A DNA stretch of 64,000 bases from Pantoea cypripedii (GCF_002095535.1 NZ_MLJI01000001.1:1601832-1665831); one strand, 5' to 3'. Positions 36,789 to 46,556 are shown, numbered from the stretch's first letter. The notes: generated by a model not told the origin, from the letters alone. Translations and numbers: made by a program.

Positions 36789-37075
36789 TATAACCTCCTT
36801 TTTACTCGTTAAACGAAGTGCTTCTTGAGGTTCAATGCGGCTGTTCTTGCACTAGCGGGATAATTATAACATGAAACGAACGGTACAATAGTTAAAAAGT
36901 GTGGTGCTCAAAATCTGCGCAAAAATAAATGCTTTTAAAATACGCTTTTAAAAAATAATAAATCGCCCACGCTTACGGGCATTTGAAGCTGCGAATGTAA
37001 AGTCGCACTAATCAGGTTATCGGCAGCAAAGTTACCTGACTTTAGGAGAACTCTGGAACCGATTAAGGACTGATT

Positions 37076-37345
37076 TTAACCCTGTAAATCATCTGGTTTT
37101 TCACCGCTGCATTTCTTAATTTCTTCGGCCAGATGGGCAAATTGCTGCTGTAACTGCGTGTCGTGGTTCTGGTTTTGCGCTTCAAGCAAAAGATTGTGCA
37201 CCAGTAACTGGCTGGCACGATCATCAAGACAGAATGTCAGATTGGCAAAGGCATTTTCCAGCACAGTTAAGCGGCGTTGCTGTTCACCAATTAACGCCAG
37301 CAATTCGCCAAATGTCATTGCCTCTTCCGGTTTATCGTGAGTCAT
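37076..37345 (-). CDS. Small coiled-coil protein of unknown function between bssS and dinI
   Basis: An 89-residue polar protein with heptad-like leucines (FGELLALIGEQQRRLTVLENAFANL and LLLEAQNQNHDTQLQQQFAHLAEEIKK), so a helical coiled coil is likely. ATG 37345 is preceded by AGGAG ten bases away; the frame runs to 37447 without a ribosome site. I do not recall an equivalent at this place in E. coli. No function can be named. Confidence 0.6.
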   Translation of the reverse strand: MTHDKPEEAMTFGELLALIGEQQRRLTVLENAFANLTFCLDDRASQLLVHNLLLEAQNQNHDTQLQQQFAHLAEEIKKCSGEKPDDLQG

Positions 37346-37445
37346 GGGTAAAACATCTCCTGTTAGCATGGCGGGTGCAACAATAGGGGGCGTTAATGAT
37401 GATTTTAGATGCAGTGACTTTGTCTGGCGAGGGAGAAATAAAAAC

Positions 37446-37471
37446 AAAAAAGCCGGGTGGCGAAACCCGGC
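37446..37471 (-). terminator. Terminator of dinI
   Basis: A seven-base-pair stem GCCGGGT / ACCCGGC followed on the minus strand by TTTTTTG, 19 bases after the dinI stop. Confidence 0.92.
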
Positions 37472-37489
37472 AAAACTGCGCAGTGGCGG

Positions 37490-37735
37490 TTAATCGGTAA
37501 TAAACCAGTCGTCAGCACTTTCCCAGGTTTCCTGCAAAATATCACTGATACGTTCGCGATTTTCTTTGCAGCCGCCAAATACGCTGAGCTGATTACCGCT
37601 GGCGTAACGGATTTTGACATGATGTTCGTCGTCGGGAAAATCCCGGCTGATACGGCGGGTCAGTTCGGCGCTCAGCGCATCCAGGGCGCCAGCAGGAAGG
37701 GGTTGAGTTTTTGCTACGGTAATTTCAACACGCAT
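37490..37735 (-). CDS. dinI: DNA damage-inducible protein I
   Basis: An 81-residue acidic protein starting MRVEITVAKTQPLPAGALDALSAEL and ending SDILQETWESADDWF. It matches E. coli DinI, which steadies RecA filaments and tunes LexA/UmuD cleavage. ATG 37735 has GGAGG five bases ahead; the frame continues two codons further. A complete LexA box lies just upstream. Confidence 0.95.
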   Translation of the reverse strand: MRVEITVAKTQPLPAGALDALSAELTRRISRDFPDDEHHVKIRYASGNQLSVFGGCKENRERISDILQETWESADDWFITD

Positions 37736-37754
37736 AAACACCTCCGGAATAATA

Positions 37755-37774
37755 TACTGGCTATTTGTACAGTA
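37755..37774. promoter_or_regulatory. LexA (SOS) box of dinI
   Basis: TACTG, ten bases, then CAGTA: every fixed position of the SOS box is met. It lies 20 bases upstream of the dinI start codon, in the place expected for repression. pyrC ends 30 bases further on. Confidence 0.93.
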
Positions 37775-37803
37775 TGTTTATTCCGAAGGCAAGCATCATC
37801 ACA

Positions 37804-38850
37804 TCAGGCGGTTACGCGCCAGTTCAGGGTCTCTCCAGCAAGGAAAGGCACCAGGGTATCGTCGGCTACAGTCACGCTCTGTTCGACTGTCCAGGGTTCA
37901 CGCACCAGCGTCAGTGTCCCTTCATTCAGCGGCAGGCCATAGAAGTTCGGGCCATTTTCGGAACAGAACGCTTCGAAATGCTGCAGCGCATCCAGTTCTT
38001 CAAACACCGTGGCGTAAGCGGGCAGCGAGGTTGGAGCGTTGAATACACCCGCACATCCGCAGCTGGCTTCTTTCAGATGGCGCAGATGTGGAGCAGTATC
38101 GGTGCCGAGGAACACACGACGATTACCGCTTGCGACCAGTTTACGTAACGCTTCCTGGTGGATATTACGTTTCAGGATTGGCAGGCAATACAGATGCGGA
38201 CGCACACCGCCGACCAGCATATGGTTGCGGTTAAACATCAGATGCTGTGGCGTAATGGTGGCGCCGAGCAGTTCATTGCCCGCCGCCAGATATTCTGCCG
38301 CTTCTTTGGTGGTGATGTGTTCCATCACCACTTTCAACCCCGGGAACTGCTGGCGCAGCGGGTGCAACACCGTCTCAATAAAACGTGCTTCACGGTCAAA
38401 AATATCAATGTGCGCATCTGTCACTTCACCGTGTACCAACATCGGCATACCGATCTGCTGCATACGCTCCAGCACGCGGGCGATGGAAGCAATATTGGTT
38501 ACGCCATGGCTGGAGTTGGTGGTTGCGTGGGCGGGATAAAGTTTTGCGGCGGTGAAGACGCCAGCACGGAAGCCCTGTTCGATCTCATCCGGGTCGAGAG
38601 AGTCGGTAAGATAGCAGGTCATCAGCGGTGTAAAGGCATGCCCGGCGGGTAAGGCCGCAAGGATACGATCGCGATAGGCCACGGCAGCATCAACGCTGGT
38701 CACCGGCGGAACCAGGTTTGGCATGACAATGGCACGACCGTTTACCGCACTGGTGTAAGGCAACACGGCTTGTAGCATCGCGCCATCGCGCAGATGAATA
38801 TGCCAGTCGTCAGGGCGGCGAATCGTGATTTGCTGGGGTTGGGCTGTCAT
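37804..38850 (-). CDS. pyrC: Dihydroorotase
   Basis: A 348-residue class II dihydroorotase, the third step of pyrimidine synthesis. Metal ligands are visible in [10 protein letters not shown] (His17 and His19), the carboxylated Lys in AKLYPAHAT (~103), and later His and Asp in [10 protein letters not shown] and LGTDTAPH. The length matches the E. coli enzyme. The upstream region shows a PurR-type box and a C-run at the predicted transcript start, which suggests the two-level control known for E. coli pyrC. Confidence 0.97.
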   Translation of the reverse strand: MTAQPQQITIRRPDDWHIHLRDGAMLQAVLPYTSAVNGRAIVMPNLVPPVTSVDAAVAYRDRILAALPAGHAFTPLMTCYLTDSLDPDEIEQGFRAGVFTAAKLYPAHATTNSSHGVTNIASIARVLERMQQIGMPMLVHGEVTDAHIDIFDREARFIETVLHPLRQQFPGLKVVMEHITTKEAAEYLAAGNELLGATITPQHLMFNRNHMLVGGVRPHLYCLPILKRNIHQEALRKLVASGNRRVFLGTDTAPHLRHLKEASCGCAGVFNAPTSLPAYATVFEELDALQHFEAFCSENGPNFYGLPLNEGTLTLVREPWTVEQSVTVADDTLVPFLAGETLNWRVTA

Positions 38851-38858
38851 TCAAAAGG

Positions 38859-38901
38859 CTCCGGCTGAGTAGAAAACGAAAGGCACGTTTAGGCCGGGGA
38901 G
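38859..38901 (-). promoter_or_regulatory. pyrC leader with nucleotide-dependent hairpin
   Basis: Read on the minus strand, the transcript should begin within CTCCCCGG (38901–38894). Its CCGGC (38897–38893) can pair with GCCGG (38865–38861), which overlaps the GGAG ribosome site. In E. coli, C-started pyrC transcripts form such a hairpin when pyrimidines are plentiful, while shorter G-started ones stay open. The base pairing is seen; the mechanism here is inferred. Confidence 0.55.
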
Positions 38902-38903
38902 TA

Positions 38904-38931
38904 AGCATAAGGATTTGGGCAACCGTTTGCA
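38904..38931 (-). promoter_or_regulatory. pyrC promoter with overlapping PurR box
   Basis: TGCAAA (38931–38926) and TATGCT (38909–38904) on the minus strand are spaced by 16. GCAAACGGTTGC (38930–38919) matches the PurR core GCAAACGTTTGC at 11 of 12 bases and covers the -35 element. Confidence 0.7.
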
Positions 38932-38986
38932 CGGGATTTTATGCGTCTGAAGCAAAACCGCGCCATAGCAGGCGCGGTTACCGGGA

Positions 38987-39550
38987 TTAATCAGTAAAAG
39001 GGATCACCAACTGGCCGGGTTTAACTTCCAGACCTTTCGCGAATTTCTTCGCCAGCGCTTCGCCTTTGCTGCGATCTTCGCTCAGCACATAAGCGGGTTT
39101 TTCATTGAAGTAACGCTTCAGCGATTCATTCAGATAGGGCGTCAGCGTTTTCATGATCGACGCCATTTTTTCCGGCTGGACCTGGGCATCCACAATCTCC
39201 AGATCATGCAGGTAAATCGCGCCCTGCTGCGGGTTAAATACCGGCTGCGCCTTCATTTTGAGCTGCATCTCGGCCTGCTGTGGGCCAAATAAAGAACTGA
39301 CATTGATCGTGGCTTTGCCTGTCAGGGTGATTTTGCCCGGTTCTTCACGGCCAATCTGGCTGCTTAAATCGCTCAGCACAATATGGGCATTCACCAGCCC
39401 GGAGACGCCAACATCTTTCTCGAAGTTATTGTGCTTTTGCAGCGCCTGATTCACTTCCTGCTCGCTGATGGTGTACTGCGTTAATTGGTTACAGCCGGTC
39501 AACAGCACGGCAAACAACAGGGCCAGTAGCCCGGAAAACGCCTTCTTCAT
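38987..39550 (-). CDS. yceB: YceB-family lipoprotein
   Basis: A 187-residue lipoprotein with a signal peptide and lipobox LLTGC (~16–20). The rest (YTISEQEVNQALQKHNNFEKDVGVSGLVNAHIVLSDL, then QPEKMASIMKTLTPYLNESLKRYFNEKPAYVLSEDRSKGEALAKKFAKGLEVKPGQLVIPF) matches YceB, a DUF1439 protein of lipid-binding-like fold with no settled role. ATG 39550 has TGAGGAAA ahead; the frame is open to 39652. Same place between pyrC and grxB as in E. coli. Confidence 0.92.
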   Translation of the reverse strand: MKKAFSGLLALLFAVLLTGCNQLTQYTISEQEVNQALQKHNNFEKDVGVSGLVNAHIVLSDLSSQIGREEPGKITLTGKATINVSSLFGPQQAEMQLKMKAQPVFNPQQGAIYLHDLEIVDAQVQPEKMASIMKTLTPYLNESLKRYFNEKPAYVLSEDRSKGEALAKKFAKGLEVKPGQLVIPFTD

Positions 39551-39660
39551 ACTTTCCTCATCCTGAACGATACGGCAAACGAGGCATAGCGTGCCTGAAT
39601 CAGGGGCGGGTGTCACCAGGAGAGAGATGAGAAGCGCCGGTGCGCCTCTCATTGCCAGGA

Positions 39661-40308
39661 TCAGGCGGCGATAGAAGAGAGCAGGTTAACCTGGGTTTGC
39701 TTCGCCATATTGTCGCGATAATCGGCCACGCGGCTGGGCCATTCGATACCGGATACCAGCGTTAAGGAACGTAACAGCGGAAACAGATGGATATCATCTT
39801 CCGAAAGCTCGCCGTTCACCGCATTCGGTTTGACGATTAACTTATCCAACTGACGCAAATCGTCACTGATGTTTTTGATCAGTCCGGGGGCGTGTTTGCG
39901 CAGTTCACTGAAGTCGCCAATGTTGGCCTGTTTTTTCTCGCGGAAATAGCTACGGGCTTCCGGTGTGGCGAACTCAGCGAAGGCCGCGTCGGCGATACGG
40001 GGGAGCAGCAACTTGTTGACGTAACCATTAACCCGACGCAGCCATTCGCTGATGGCCGGATTGGCTTTGCCATTCAGCAGCGGTTCACCGTCCTGCTTGT
40101 CCACCAGACGAACAATATCCAGGCTTTCCGGCATTGCGCTGCCATCGGCTTTTTGCAGGATGGGGGCCATCTTCTGACCAATCAGTTTCTTCGGTGTGTT
40201 CTCGTCATCATTGAGCATCACCACCAGCTCGATTGGCAGATTCTTCAGCCCAAAAATCATGCGTGCTTTGACGCAGAAAGGGCAGTGATCGTAGATGTAG
40301 AGTTTCAT
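39661..40308 (-). CDS. grxB: Glutaredoxin 2
   Basis: A 215-residue GST-like glutaredoxin. The redox motif CPFC is at 9–12 in an N-terminal thioredoxin domain, followed by an all-helical C-terminal domain (SEWLRRVNGYVNKLLLPR onward). It reduces protein and arsenate disulfides with glutathione. It is the large GST-type glutaredoxin rather than the 85-residue kind. Start ATG 40308 with a GAGAAAC ribosome site. Confidence 0.95.
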   Translation of the reverse strand: MKLYIYDHCPFCVKARMIFGLKNLPIELVVMLNDDENTPKKLIGQKMAPILQKADGSAMPESLDIVRLVDKQDGEPLLNGKANPAISEWLRRVNGYVNKLLLPRIADAAFAEFATPEARSYFREKKQANIGDFSELRKHAPGLIKNISDDLRQLDKLIVKPNAVNGELSEDDIHLFPLLRSLTLVSGIEWPSRVADYRDNMAKQTQVNLLSSIAA

Positions 40309-40399
40309 CCCGTTTCTCCTGTGATTATCAGGGTGACTGGCGTCACCCTTTTTCTATCGGCGTGCGGGAAGTATGGGAGAGAAAGGCGGCAGGGGCAAA

Positions 40400-41602
40400 T
40401 CAGCTGCTGAAAAGCGCCGGAGCCACTGCGCGTGGCTGGAATTGCCACCACAGGGCCAGCAGCGTCACGCCACCCACGGTACTGAGCAGCATCCAGGGTA
40501 ATTCCGGCAGCGACAGTTGCTGGCCTAAATCGAACATCCAGCCACCGCCGGAATAGCCAATCAGGCCGCCCAGTGCCAGCCCGAGGCGGCTGAAACCCAT
40601 ATAGCTGCCGCGTGCGCGTGCGCTGGCGAGCGAGGCGCTCAGGGTCTCACGCGCCGGTTCCGCGATGATGGAGCCGAGATAGAACACGGCGATCAGGAAG
40701 AACAGTGACGGCAGGGTGGTGGTCAGGCCAACCGGTAACAGGCTGAGGGTCATCAAAAACAGCCCGGCCATCAGGCGTGTTTCGAGACGGAAACGTTTTT
40801 CACTCCAGCGCGCCAGTGGATAGAGCAGGCTGAGCGACAGCAACGCTTCGATGGCGTACATCCATTTCACCGCCGCCGGAGCACCTGCGACCTGGTTCAC
40901 CATCACCGGCAACATCAGCATCACCTGCACCGCAAGAATGTAATAACCGGTCAGCGTCAGAACATACAGGCGAAAACGTTTGTCCTGCCAGACCCGCTGC
41001 ATGCCTTCACGCATGGCAATGCGCTCGGTGGAGATACGCCAGGCCGGTAACCAGATGGCATTGAATAACGCCGCGCTGACGAACACCGCCGCGCCCACCC
41101 AGCACACCAGACGGAAGTCCCACGCCAGCAACCAGCTGCCAATCAGCGCACCCAGCACCGCGCCCGCGCTGTCCTGCATCATCAGCAGTGAAAAGAAGCG
41201 GCCACGTTCACGCGCTCTCACCAGCTTCACCACCATGGCGCTGCGTGGTGGATCGAACAGCGTGCCCCCGAGCCCGGACAGCAAGCAAGCCAGCCACAGT
41301 AGCCAGGGCTCATGGGCGAGGGCCATACAGGCGAAGCCTGCCGCACGCATTAACATGCCGGTGACGATCAGGGGACGTGCGCCAAAACGGTCTGCAATGG
41401 CGCCACCAAAGATGCCAAAACCCTGCTGTACAAACTGGCGCAGACCGAGGGCAATGCCGACCATCAACGCAGCCCAGCCGAGTTGTTCGACGAAGTGAAT
41501 GGAAATGAGGGGAAATACCACAAAAAATCCCAACACCACCAGCATGTTATCCACTAATAAAAATGTTTTACCGAGGCGTCGTGCCCGCGCAACCCGAGAC
41601 AT
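40400..41602 (-). CDS. mdtH: MFS multidrug efflux transporter MdtH
   Basis: A 400-residue major facilitator with twelve transmembrane helices, starting [45 protein letters not shown]. The loop motif [13 protein letters not shown] (~70) is the MFS motif A. The E. coli protein gives resistance to fluoroquinolones when over-produced. Order grxB–mdtH–rimJ is preserved. The 5' leader carries a perfect 10-bp hairpin. Confidence 0.94.
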   Translation of the reverse strand: MSRVARARRLGKTFLLVDNMLVVLGFFVVFPLISIHFVEQLGWAALMVGIALGLRQFVQQGFGIFGGAIADRFGARPLIVTGMLMRAAGFACMALAHEPWLLWLACLLSGLGGTLFDPPRSAMVVKLVRARERGRFFSLLMMQDSAGAVLGALIGSWLLAWDFRLVCWVGAAVFVSAALFNAIWLPAWRISTERIAMREGMQRVWQDKRFRLYVLTLTGYYILAVQVMLMLPVMVNQVAGAPAAVKWMYAIEALLSLSLLYPLARWSEKRFRLETRLMAGLFLMTLSLLPVGLTTTLPSLFFLIAVFYLGSIIAEPARETLSASLASARARGSYMGFSRLGLALGGLIGYSGGGWMFDLGQQLSLPELPWMLLSTVGGVTLLALWWQFQPRAVAPALFSS

Positions 41603-41650
41603 GCTAAATCCTGAGCAAGTAAGAAAGGAAAAAGGAGACCAGTTGGTCTA

Positions 41651-41675
41651 TTTTCTGCCGCTGCACGGCAGAAAA
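41651..41675. repeat. Perfect hairpin in the mdtH leader
   Basis: TTTTCTGCCG (41651–41660) and CGGCAGAAAA (41666–41675) form a 10-bp perfect stem with a five-base loop, 49 bases upstream of the mdtH start. A second inverted pair, ATCAGGAT and ATCCTGAT, lies beyond it, near 41684 and 41727. It may be a leader control structure or an operator. Confidence 0.5.
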
Positions 41676-41849
41676 ACAGGATTATCAGGATGATATTTTT
41701 TCATCGAAGCGGTAAGAAAATTTATCCTGATTAAGGATGAATTCCCGGGAACAGGATGCGGGGTTTTACCGCAGGCGGGGTGGCGGTTATAGTGAGATAT
41801 AACGCCGCTGGCGTACTTCCTTCTTAAGCCATGGATTTCAGGAGTCAAG

Positions 41850-42443
41850 ATGTTTGGCTATCGTTCTGCTGGGCCGCGCGTGCGTCTCACTACCGATCGT
41901 TTGGTGGTCCGTTTAGTTCATGAGCGTGATGCCTGGCGGCTGGCTGATTACTATGCGGAAAACCGCGTGTTTCTCAAGCCCTGGGAACCGGTACGTGATG
42001 AAAGCCATTGTTATCCGTCTGGCTGGCAGGCGCGTTTGGGATTGATTGCCGACATGCATAAGCAAGGTTCGGCATTCTATTTTGTGTTGATGGATCAGGA
42101 AGAACGCGAAGTGCGGGGTGTTGCCAACTTTAGCAACGTACTACGCGGTTCGTTCCATGCCTGTTATCTTGGTTATTCACTGGGTGAAAAGTGGCAGGGG
42201 CAGGGGCTGATGTTTGAAGCATTGCAGAGCGCGATTCGCTATATGCAACGTCAGCAGCATATGCACCGGATTATGGCCAACTATATGCCACACAATCAGC
42301 GCAGCGGCGATCTGCTGGCGCGACTGGGCTTTGAAAAAGAGGGTTATGCCAAAGATTACCTGTTGATCGATGGCCGCTGGCAGGACCATGTTCTGACAGC
42401 GCTGACCTGGCGCGAGTGGACCCCGGACCGCCGCGGATCATAA
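41850..42443 (+). CDS. rimJ: Ribosomal protein uS5 alanine N-acetyltransferase
   Basis: A 197-residue GNAT acetyltransferase. [29 protein letters not shown], the acetyl-CoA part [17 protein letters not shown] (~110–126), and [35 protein letters not shown] match E. coli RimJ. It acetylates the N-terminal alanine of ribosomal protein S5 and has a role in 30S assembly. A GGAGTCAAG site precedes ATG 41850. yceH follows 16 bases downstream, so they probably share a transcript with mviM. Confidence 0.95.
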   Translation: MFGYRSAGPRVRLTTDRLVVRLVHERDAWRLADYYAENRVFLKPWEPVRDESHCYPSGWQARLGLIADMHKQGSAFYFVLMDQEEREVRGVANFSNVLRGSFHACYLGYSLGEKWQGQGLMFEALQSAIRYMQRQQHMHRIMANYMPHNQRSGDLLARLGFEKEGYAKDYLLIDGRWQDHVLTALTWREWTPDRRGS

Positions 42444-42459
42444 AAAAGGGAACAATGCG

Positions 42460-43098
42460 ATGAAAATGGCTTTATCGGCGCAGGCGCTGCGCGTGATGGG
42501 TTGCCTGCTGGAAAAGCAGGTGACTACCCCGGATCAATACCCACTGTCTCTCAATGGCGTGGTCACTGCCTGCAATCAGAAATCCAACCGCGAACCGGTG
42601 ATGAACCTGAGCGAAAGCGATGTGCAGTCACAACTGGATGAGCTGGTGAAAAAACATCTGGTCACCTCGAACAACGGTTTCGGTCAGCGTGTCAGTAAAT
42701 ATGAACAACGATTCTGCAACTCAGCTTTTGGCAATCTGCAACTCAGCAGCGCCGAGGTGGCAGTGCTGACATTGTTGTTTTTACGCGGTGCGCAGACCCC
42801 CGGGGAGCTGCGCACCCGCAGTGGCCGCTTGCATGAATTCAGTGATATGAATGAAGTTGAACAGACCCTGAATGATTTGCTCAGCCGGGAAGATGGCCCG
42901 ATGGTGGTGCGGCTGGCGCGTGAGCCGGGTAAGCGCGAAAGTCGTTATATGCATCTGTTTGGCGGGGACGTGGTGGACACAGCCGAACCGGCAGGCGAAT
43001 CAGACCATCCGGGTCTTGAGGCCCGGGTTACGCAACTGGAAGAGACCGTGGCGCTATTGCAGGCGCAGCTCGAACAGCTGCTGCACAAGGAGCATTAA
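42460..43098 (+). CDS. yceH: YceH family protein (DUF480)
   Basis: A 212-residue protein with two winged-helix repeats (~5–85 and ~90–170), as in the DUF480 fold. [43 protein letters not shown] is the family's hallmark. The C-terminus is a short coiled coil ([23 protein letters not shown]). A DNA-binding role is suggested by fold but unproven. The mviM start follows its stop by one base. Confidence 0.94.
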   Translation: MKMALSAQALRVMGCLLEKQVTTPDQYPLSLNGVVTACNQKSNREPVMNLSESDVQSQLDELVKKHLVTSNNGFGQRVSKYEQRFCNSAFGNLQLSSAEVAVLTLLFLRGAQTPGELRTRSGRLHEFSDMNEVEQTLNDLLSREDGPMVVRLAREPGKRESRYMHLFGGDVVDTAEPAGESDHPGLEARVTQLEETVALLQAQLEQLLHKEH

Positions 43099-43099
43099 C

Positions 43100-44020
43100 A
43101 TGACGTTGCGTATCGGAATCGTGGGTTTGGGTGGCATTGCACAAAAAGCCTGGCTGCCCGTGTTATCTCAGGCAGAAAGCTGGCAGCTGGCCGGGGCCTT
43201 TTCCCCCAATCAGGCCAAAGCACAGCCCATCTGCGACAGCTACCGCATACCTTATTTTGCCACGCTGGATGCGCTGGCCGCCGCCAGTGATGCGGTGTTC
43301 GTCCATAGCAGCACCGCTTCGCATTATGAGGTAGTGAAAGCATTGTTGCTGGCGGATAAAGATGTCTGCGTTGATAAGCCGCTGGCAGAAACCCTGCAAC
43401 AGGCGGAAGCGCTGGTGGCGCTGGCGGAAAAGCGCAAGCGCAAACTGATGGTGGCGTTTAATCGTCGCTTTGCGCCACGTTATCAGCAGTTGCAGGCGCA
43501 GATGGCAGGTGCAGCGTCACTGCGTATTGAGAAGCATCGCGCTGACAGCGTCGGGCCGCAGGATTTACGTTTTACCCTGCTGGATGATTATCTGCATGTG
43601 GTGGATACCGCGCTGTGGCTGGCGGGTGGCAAGCTGACACGTCAGCATGGTCATATTGAGACCAATGAGCAGGGCGCCATGTTGTATGCCGAACATCACT
43701 TCTCTGCCGGAGGCTTACAAATCACCACCAGCATGCATCGTCGCGCGGGCACCCAGCGTGAAGTGGTGACGGCTGTCTGCGACGGCGATTATATCCAGAT
43801 CGCCGAAATGCGTGACTGGCAGCAGGAGAATCGCACGGGCCTGCGTCTGGAGGCACCTGCCGCGTGGCAAAGTCATCTTACCCAGCGTGGATTTAGCGGC
43901 GCTGCCCACCATTTTATTCAGTGCGTGCAAAATCAGACGATGCCTGAAACCAGCGGTGAACAGGCGCTGGTGGCGCAGCGGCTGGTGGAGAAATTGTGGC
44001 GCGATGCTGAGCGGGAATAA
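43100..44020 (+). CDS. mviM: Gfo/Idh/MocA-family oxidoreductase MviM
   Basis: A 306-residue NAD(P)-dependent dehydrogenase-like protein. The Rossmann motif GIVGLGGIAQKAWLP is at ~5–19 and the family's EKP-type segment CVDKPLAET at ~92–100. The substrate is unknown. It lies between yceH and murJ as in E. coli and Salmonella, where it was named for its link to mviN. ATG 43100 is used because similarity begins at MTLRIGIVG; GGAG precedes it. Confidence 0.92.
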   Translation: MTLRIGIVGLGGIAQKAWLPVLSQAESWQLAGAFSPNQAKAQPICDSYRIPYFATLDALAAASDAVFVHSSTASHYEVVKALLLADKDVCVDKPLAETLQQAEALVALAEKRKRKLMVAFNRRFAPRYQQLQAQMAGAASLRIEKHRADSVGPQDLRFTLLDDYLHVVDTALWLAGGKLTRQHGHIETNEQGAMLYAEHHFSAGGLQITTSMHRRAGTQREVVTAVCDGDYIQIAEMRDWQQENRTGLRLEAPAAWQSHLTQRGFSGAAHHFIQCVQNQTMPETSGEQALVAQRLVEKLWRDAERE

Positions 44021-44141
44021 TTCCTTGTAACACTCAATGCTGGTCATTTCCCGTCGTGGCAGTAGACTATCGCCGGGCATCTGAGGATGTCCGCGCTAAG
44101 TTGCTCATTTATCCGACACTTTTCAGGATGCGCCGCCAATT

Positions 44142-45677
44142 ATGAATTTGTTGAAATCGCTGGCAGCGGTCAGTTCAATGACCCTGTTTTCCCGCGTGCT
44201 GGGCTTTGCCCGCGATGCCATTGTGGCGCGGGTGTTTGGCGCCGGGATGGCGACTGACGCCTTCTTTGTTGCCTTTAAACTGCCTAATCTGCTGCGACGA
44301 ATTTTCGCCGAAGGGGCATTTTCTCAGGCGTTCGTGCCTATTCTGGCTGAATACAAAAGCAAGCAGGGCGATGAAGCCACACGCGTGTTTGTGGCTTATG
44401 TTTCCGGGTTATTAACGCTGGTGCTGGCGCTGGTCACGGTGCTGGGGATGGTTGCCGCGCCCTGGGTGATTGTGATTACCGCACCGGGCTTCGCCGATAC
44501 CGCGGACAAATTTGCCTTAACCAGTTCGCTGCTGCGCGTCACCTTTCCTTATATCCTGCTGATTTCGCTGGCGTCGCTGGCCGGGGCGATTCTCAATACC
44601 TGGAACCGTTTCTCCGTGCCTGCCTTTGCGCCAACATTGCTGAACATCAGCATGATTGGTTTTGCGCTCTTTGCCGCGCCGCACTTCCATCCGCCAGTGA
44701 TGGCGCTGGCGTGGGCTGTGGTGGTGGGCGGGGTGTTGCAGTTGTTCTATCAACTGCCGCATCTGAAGAAAATTGGCATGCTGGTGCTACCGCGCGTTAA
44801 CCTGCGTGATGCGGGCGTTTGGCGGGTGATGCGCCAGATGGGACCGGCGATTCTGGGCGTCTCAGTCAGCCAGATTTCATTGATTATCAACACCATCTTC
44901 GCCTCATTTCTGGTTTCCGGTTCGGTTTCCTGGATGTACTACGCCGATCGTCTGATGGAGTTTCCTTCCGGCGTGTTGGGCGTAGCGTTGGGGACTATTC
45001 TGCTGCCGTCACTGGCGAAAAGTTTTTCCAGCGGCAATCACGATGAATATTCCCGTCTGATGGATTGGGGCCTGCGTCTGTGTTGTCTGCTGGCGCTGCC
45101 CAGTGCCGTGGCGCTCGGTATCCTCTCAGGTCCGCTGACCATTGCGTTATTCCAGTACGGTAAATTCACCGCCTTTGACGCCGCCATGACGCAGCGCGCC
45201 CTGGTGGCCTATTCGGTCGGGCTGATGGGGCTGATTGTGGTCAAAGTGCTGGCACCGGGTTTCTATTCCCGTCAGGACATTAAAACGCCGGTGAAGATCG
45301 CCATTATTACGCTTGTCATGACGCAGCTGATGAACCTCGCGTTTATTGGTCCGCTGAAGCATGCGGGGCTGTCGCTGTCGATTGGCCTGGCAGCCTGTTT
45401 GAATGCGGCGCTGCTGTACTGGCAACTGCGTAAACAACAGATTTTTCAGCCGCAGCCGGGCTGGTTTAGCTTTTTATTGCGTCTGTTGATTGCCGTGCTG
45501 GCGATGGCTGCCGCGTTGCTGGGCTTGCTGTATGTGATGCCTGCCTGGGAAGAGGGGCATATGTGGTGGCGCTTGCTGCGTCTGGCGGGAGTCTGTGCCG
45601 TCGGTGGTGGGGCGTATTTTGTGATGCTGGGTGTATTGGGCTTCCGCCCGCGCGATTTTGCCCGCCGGACTCTGTAG
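44142..45677 (+). CDS. murJ: Lipid II flippase MurJ
   Basis: A 511-residue MOP-superfamily protein with fourteen transmembrane helices. It flips lipid II across the inner membrane for peptidoglycan synthesis. The N-terminus [34 protein letters not shown] includes the essential arginines in SRVLGFARD, and [20 protein letters not shown] is conserved. The length matches E. coli (511). The stop codon TAG lies inside the GTAG head of a REP-like palindrome. Confidence 0.97.
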   Translation: MNLLKSLAAVSSMTLFSRVLGFARDAIVARVFGAGMATDAFFVAFKLPNLLRRIFAEGAFSQAFVPILAEYKSKQGDEATRVFVAYVSGLLTLVLALVTVLGMVAAPWVIVITAPGFADTADKFALTSSLLRVTFPYILLISLASLAGAILNTWNRFSVPAFAPTLLNISMIGFALFAAPHFHPPVMALAWAVVVGGVLQLFYQLPHLKKIGMLVLPRVNLRDAGVWRVMRQMGPAILGVSVSQISLIINTIFASFLVSGSVSWMYYADRLMEFPSGVLGVALGTILLPSLAKSFSSGNHDEYSRLMDWGLRLCCLLALPSAVALGILSGPLTIALFQYGKFTAFDAAMTQRALVAYSVGLMGLIVVKVLAPGFYSRQDIKTPVKIAIITLVMTQLMNLAFIGPLKHAGLSLSIGLAACLNAALLYWQLRKQQIFQPQPGWFSFLLRLLIAVLAMAAALLGLLYVMPAWEEGHMWWRLLRLAGVCAVGGGAYFVMLGVLGFRPRDFARRTL

Positions 45678-45733
45678 CGGCGCGATTTATCGCGCGGGTT
45701 TTACGGACATTGCGCGATAAATCGCGCCGCCAC
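45674..45733. repeat. REP-like bimodular palindrome, copy 2 (overlapping the end of murJ)
   Basis: Module 1 (45674–45695) is GTAGCG followed by GCGCGATTTATCGCGC; module 2 (45712–45733) is its inverted copy. The 19-base cores GCGGCGCGATTTATCGCGC and their complement match perfectly across a 16-base spacer. Each module is itself a 7-bp snap-back. It is the same element as at 18634–18692, with modules facing the other way. Confidence 0.75.
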
Positions 45734-45760
45734 GGGATCGTGCAGGGACACCGTGGCATA

Positions 45761-45800
45761 AAAAAAGCCGCCAGCGTAAATCTACGCGGCGGCTTTTTTT
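45761..45800. terminator. Bidirectional terminator between murJ and flgN
   Basis: AAAAAAGCCGCC pairs with GGCGGCTTTTTT, extended inward by GCGTA/TACGC with one bulge. A-run and T-run on opposite sides allow termination of both convergent transcripts. Confidence 0.93.
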
Positions 45801-45813
45801 CCGTCCCGAACGG

Positions 45814-46245
45814 TTACCCTTTGCGACTCAGCGTCGCCTGACCTTTGCCCAATCCGTCCGGACCGTAAAATGCCTGGGTCTGATGGGGTTTAAGTACCGT
45901 TAACGCCTCATCAGTAAAGCGAATTTGCTGCTGCAACAGCAAGCCATTGTGCGTATTGGCATCACGCAGGCGTTGCGTATGCTGCTGAATATTGTTCCAG
46001 CGGCGAGACATATCACTGTGACCACGATAAGGTGCCTGGGTGCCGCTACTCTGCTCGGTCGTCCGGCGCATTTCGTCCAGATAGTTCAACGTCGAGAGCA
46101 GCGCGCTCTTATCTTCGGTAATGCGCTGCAACAGGTTGCCGTTAATCAGACCGGCACCCAGCTGTTGCTGCTCCTCATTGATCACTTCGCTCAGTGAGGA
46201 GAGCACTTCCTGCATCTTATCTAAGGTGGTCAACAGATTGTTCAT
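45814..46245 (-). CDS. flgN: Flagellar export chaperone FlgN
   Basis: A 143-residue helical protein (LLTTLDKMQEVLSSLSEVINEEQQQL, with a C-terminal binding region near HQTQAFYGPDGLGKGQATLSRKG). It escorts the hook-associated proteins FlgK and FlgL to the export gate. It lies 5 bases after flgM in the flgAMN direction. The family is weakly conserved; gene order makes the call firm. Confidence 0.93.
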   Translation of the reverse strand: MNNLLTTLDKMQEVLSSLSEVINEEQQQLGAGLINGNLLQRITEDKSALLSTLNYLDEMRRTTEQSSGTQAPYRGHSDMSRRWNNIQQHTQRLRDANTHNGLLLQQQIRFTDEALTVLKPHQTQAFYGPDGLGKGQATLSRKG

Positions 46246-46250
46246 CGGGA

Positions 46251-46556
46251 TTAATTACCCTCTAAATACGCCTTGTTATCGGCGATCAGCGCGTCGGCGA
46301 TCTTGCCGGTATCCATTTTCAGATCGCCATTGCGAATGGCGGTTTTCAGCTGCTCAACGCGAGCGGTATTGATATCACTGCTGCCTGGCTGCATCAGTTG
46401 TGACTGGGCTGCACTCAGTTTCACCTGTGAACCGCTCTCGCTGGTGCTGGTGGTCGTTGCCGTGCTGCTCTGACGCACTTTGCTGCTGTTGTCATTGCTG
46501 TCACGGGTCTGAACAGTGCTAACCGGTTGTAATGGCTGGGTTCTGTCGATGCTCAT
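46251..46556 (-). CDS. flgM: Anti-sigma-28 factor FlgM
   Basis: A 101-residue, mostly disordered protein starting [19 protein letters not shown]. The C-terminal sigma-binding helices are [47 protein letters not shown]. It holds FliA (sigma-28) inactive until the hook is complete and it is exported. A sigma-28 promoter lies just upstream, giving feedback control. Confidence 0.95.
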   Translation of the reverse strand: MSIDRTQPLQPVSTVQTRDSNDNSSKVRQSSTATTTSTSESGSQVKLSAAQSQLMQPGSSDINTARVEQLKTAIRNGDLKMDTGKIADALIADNKAYLEGN

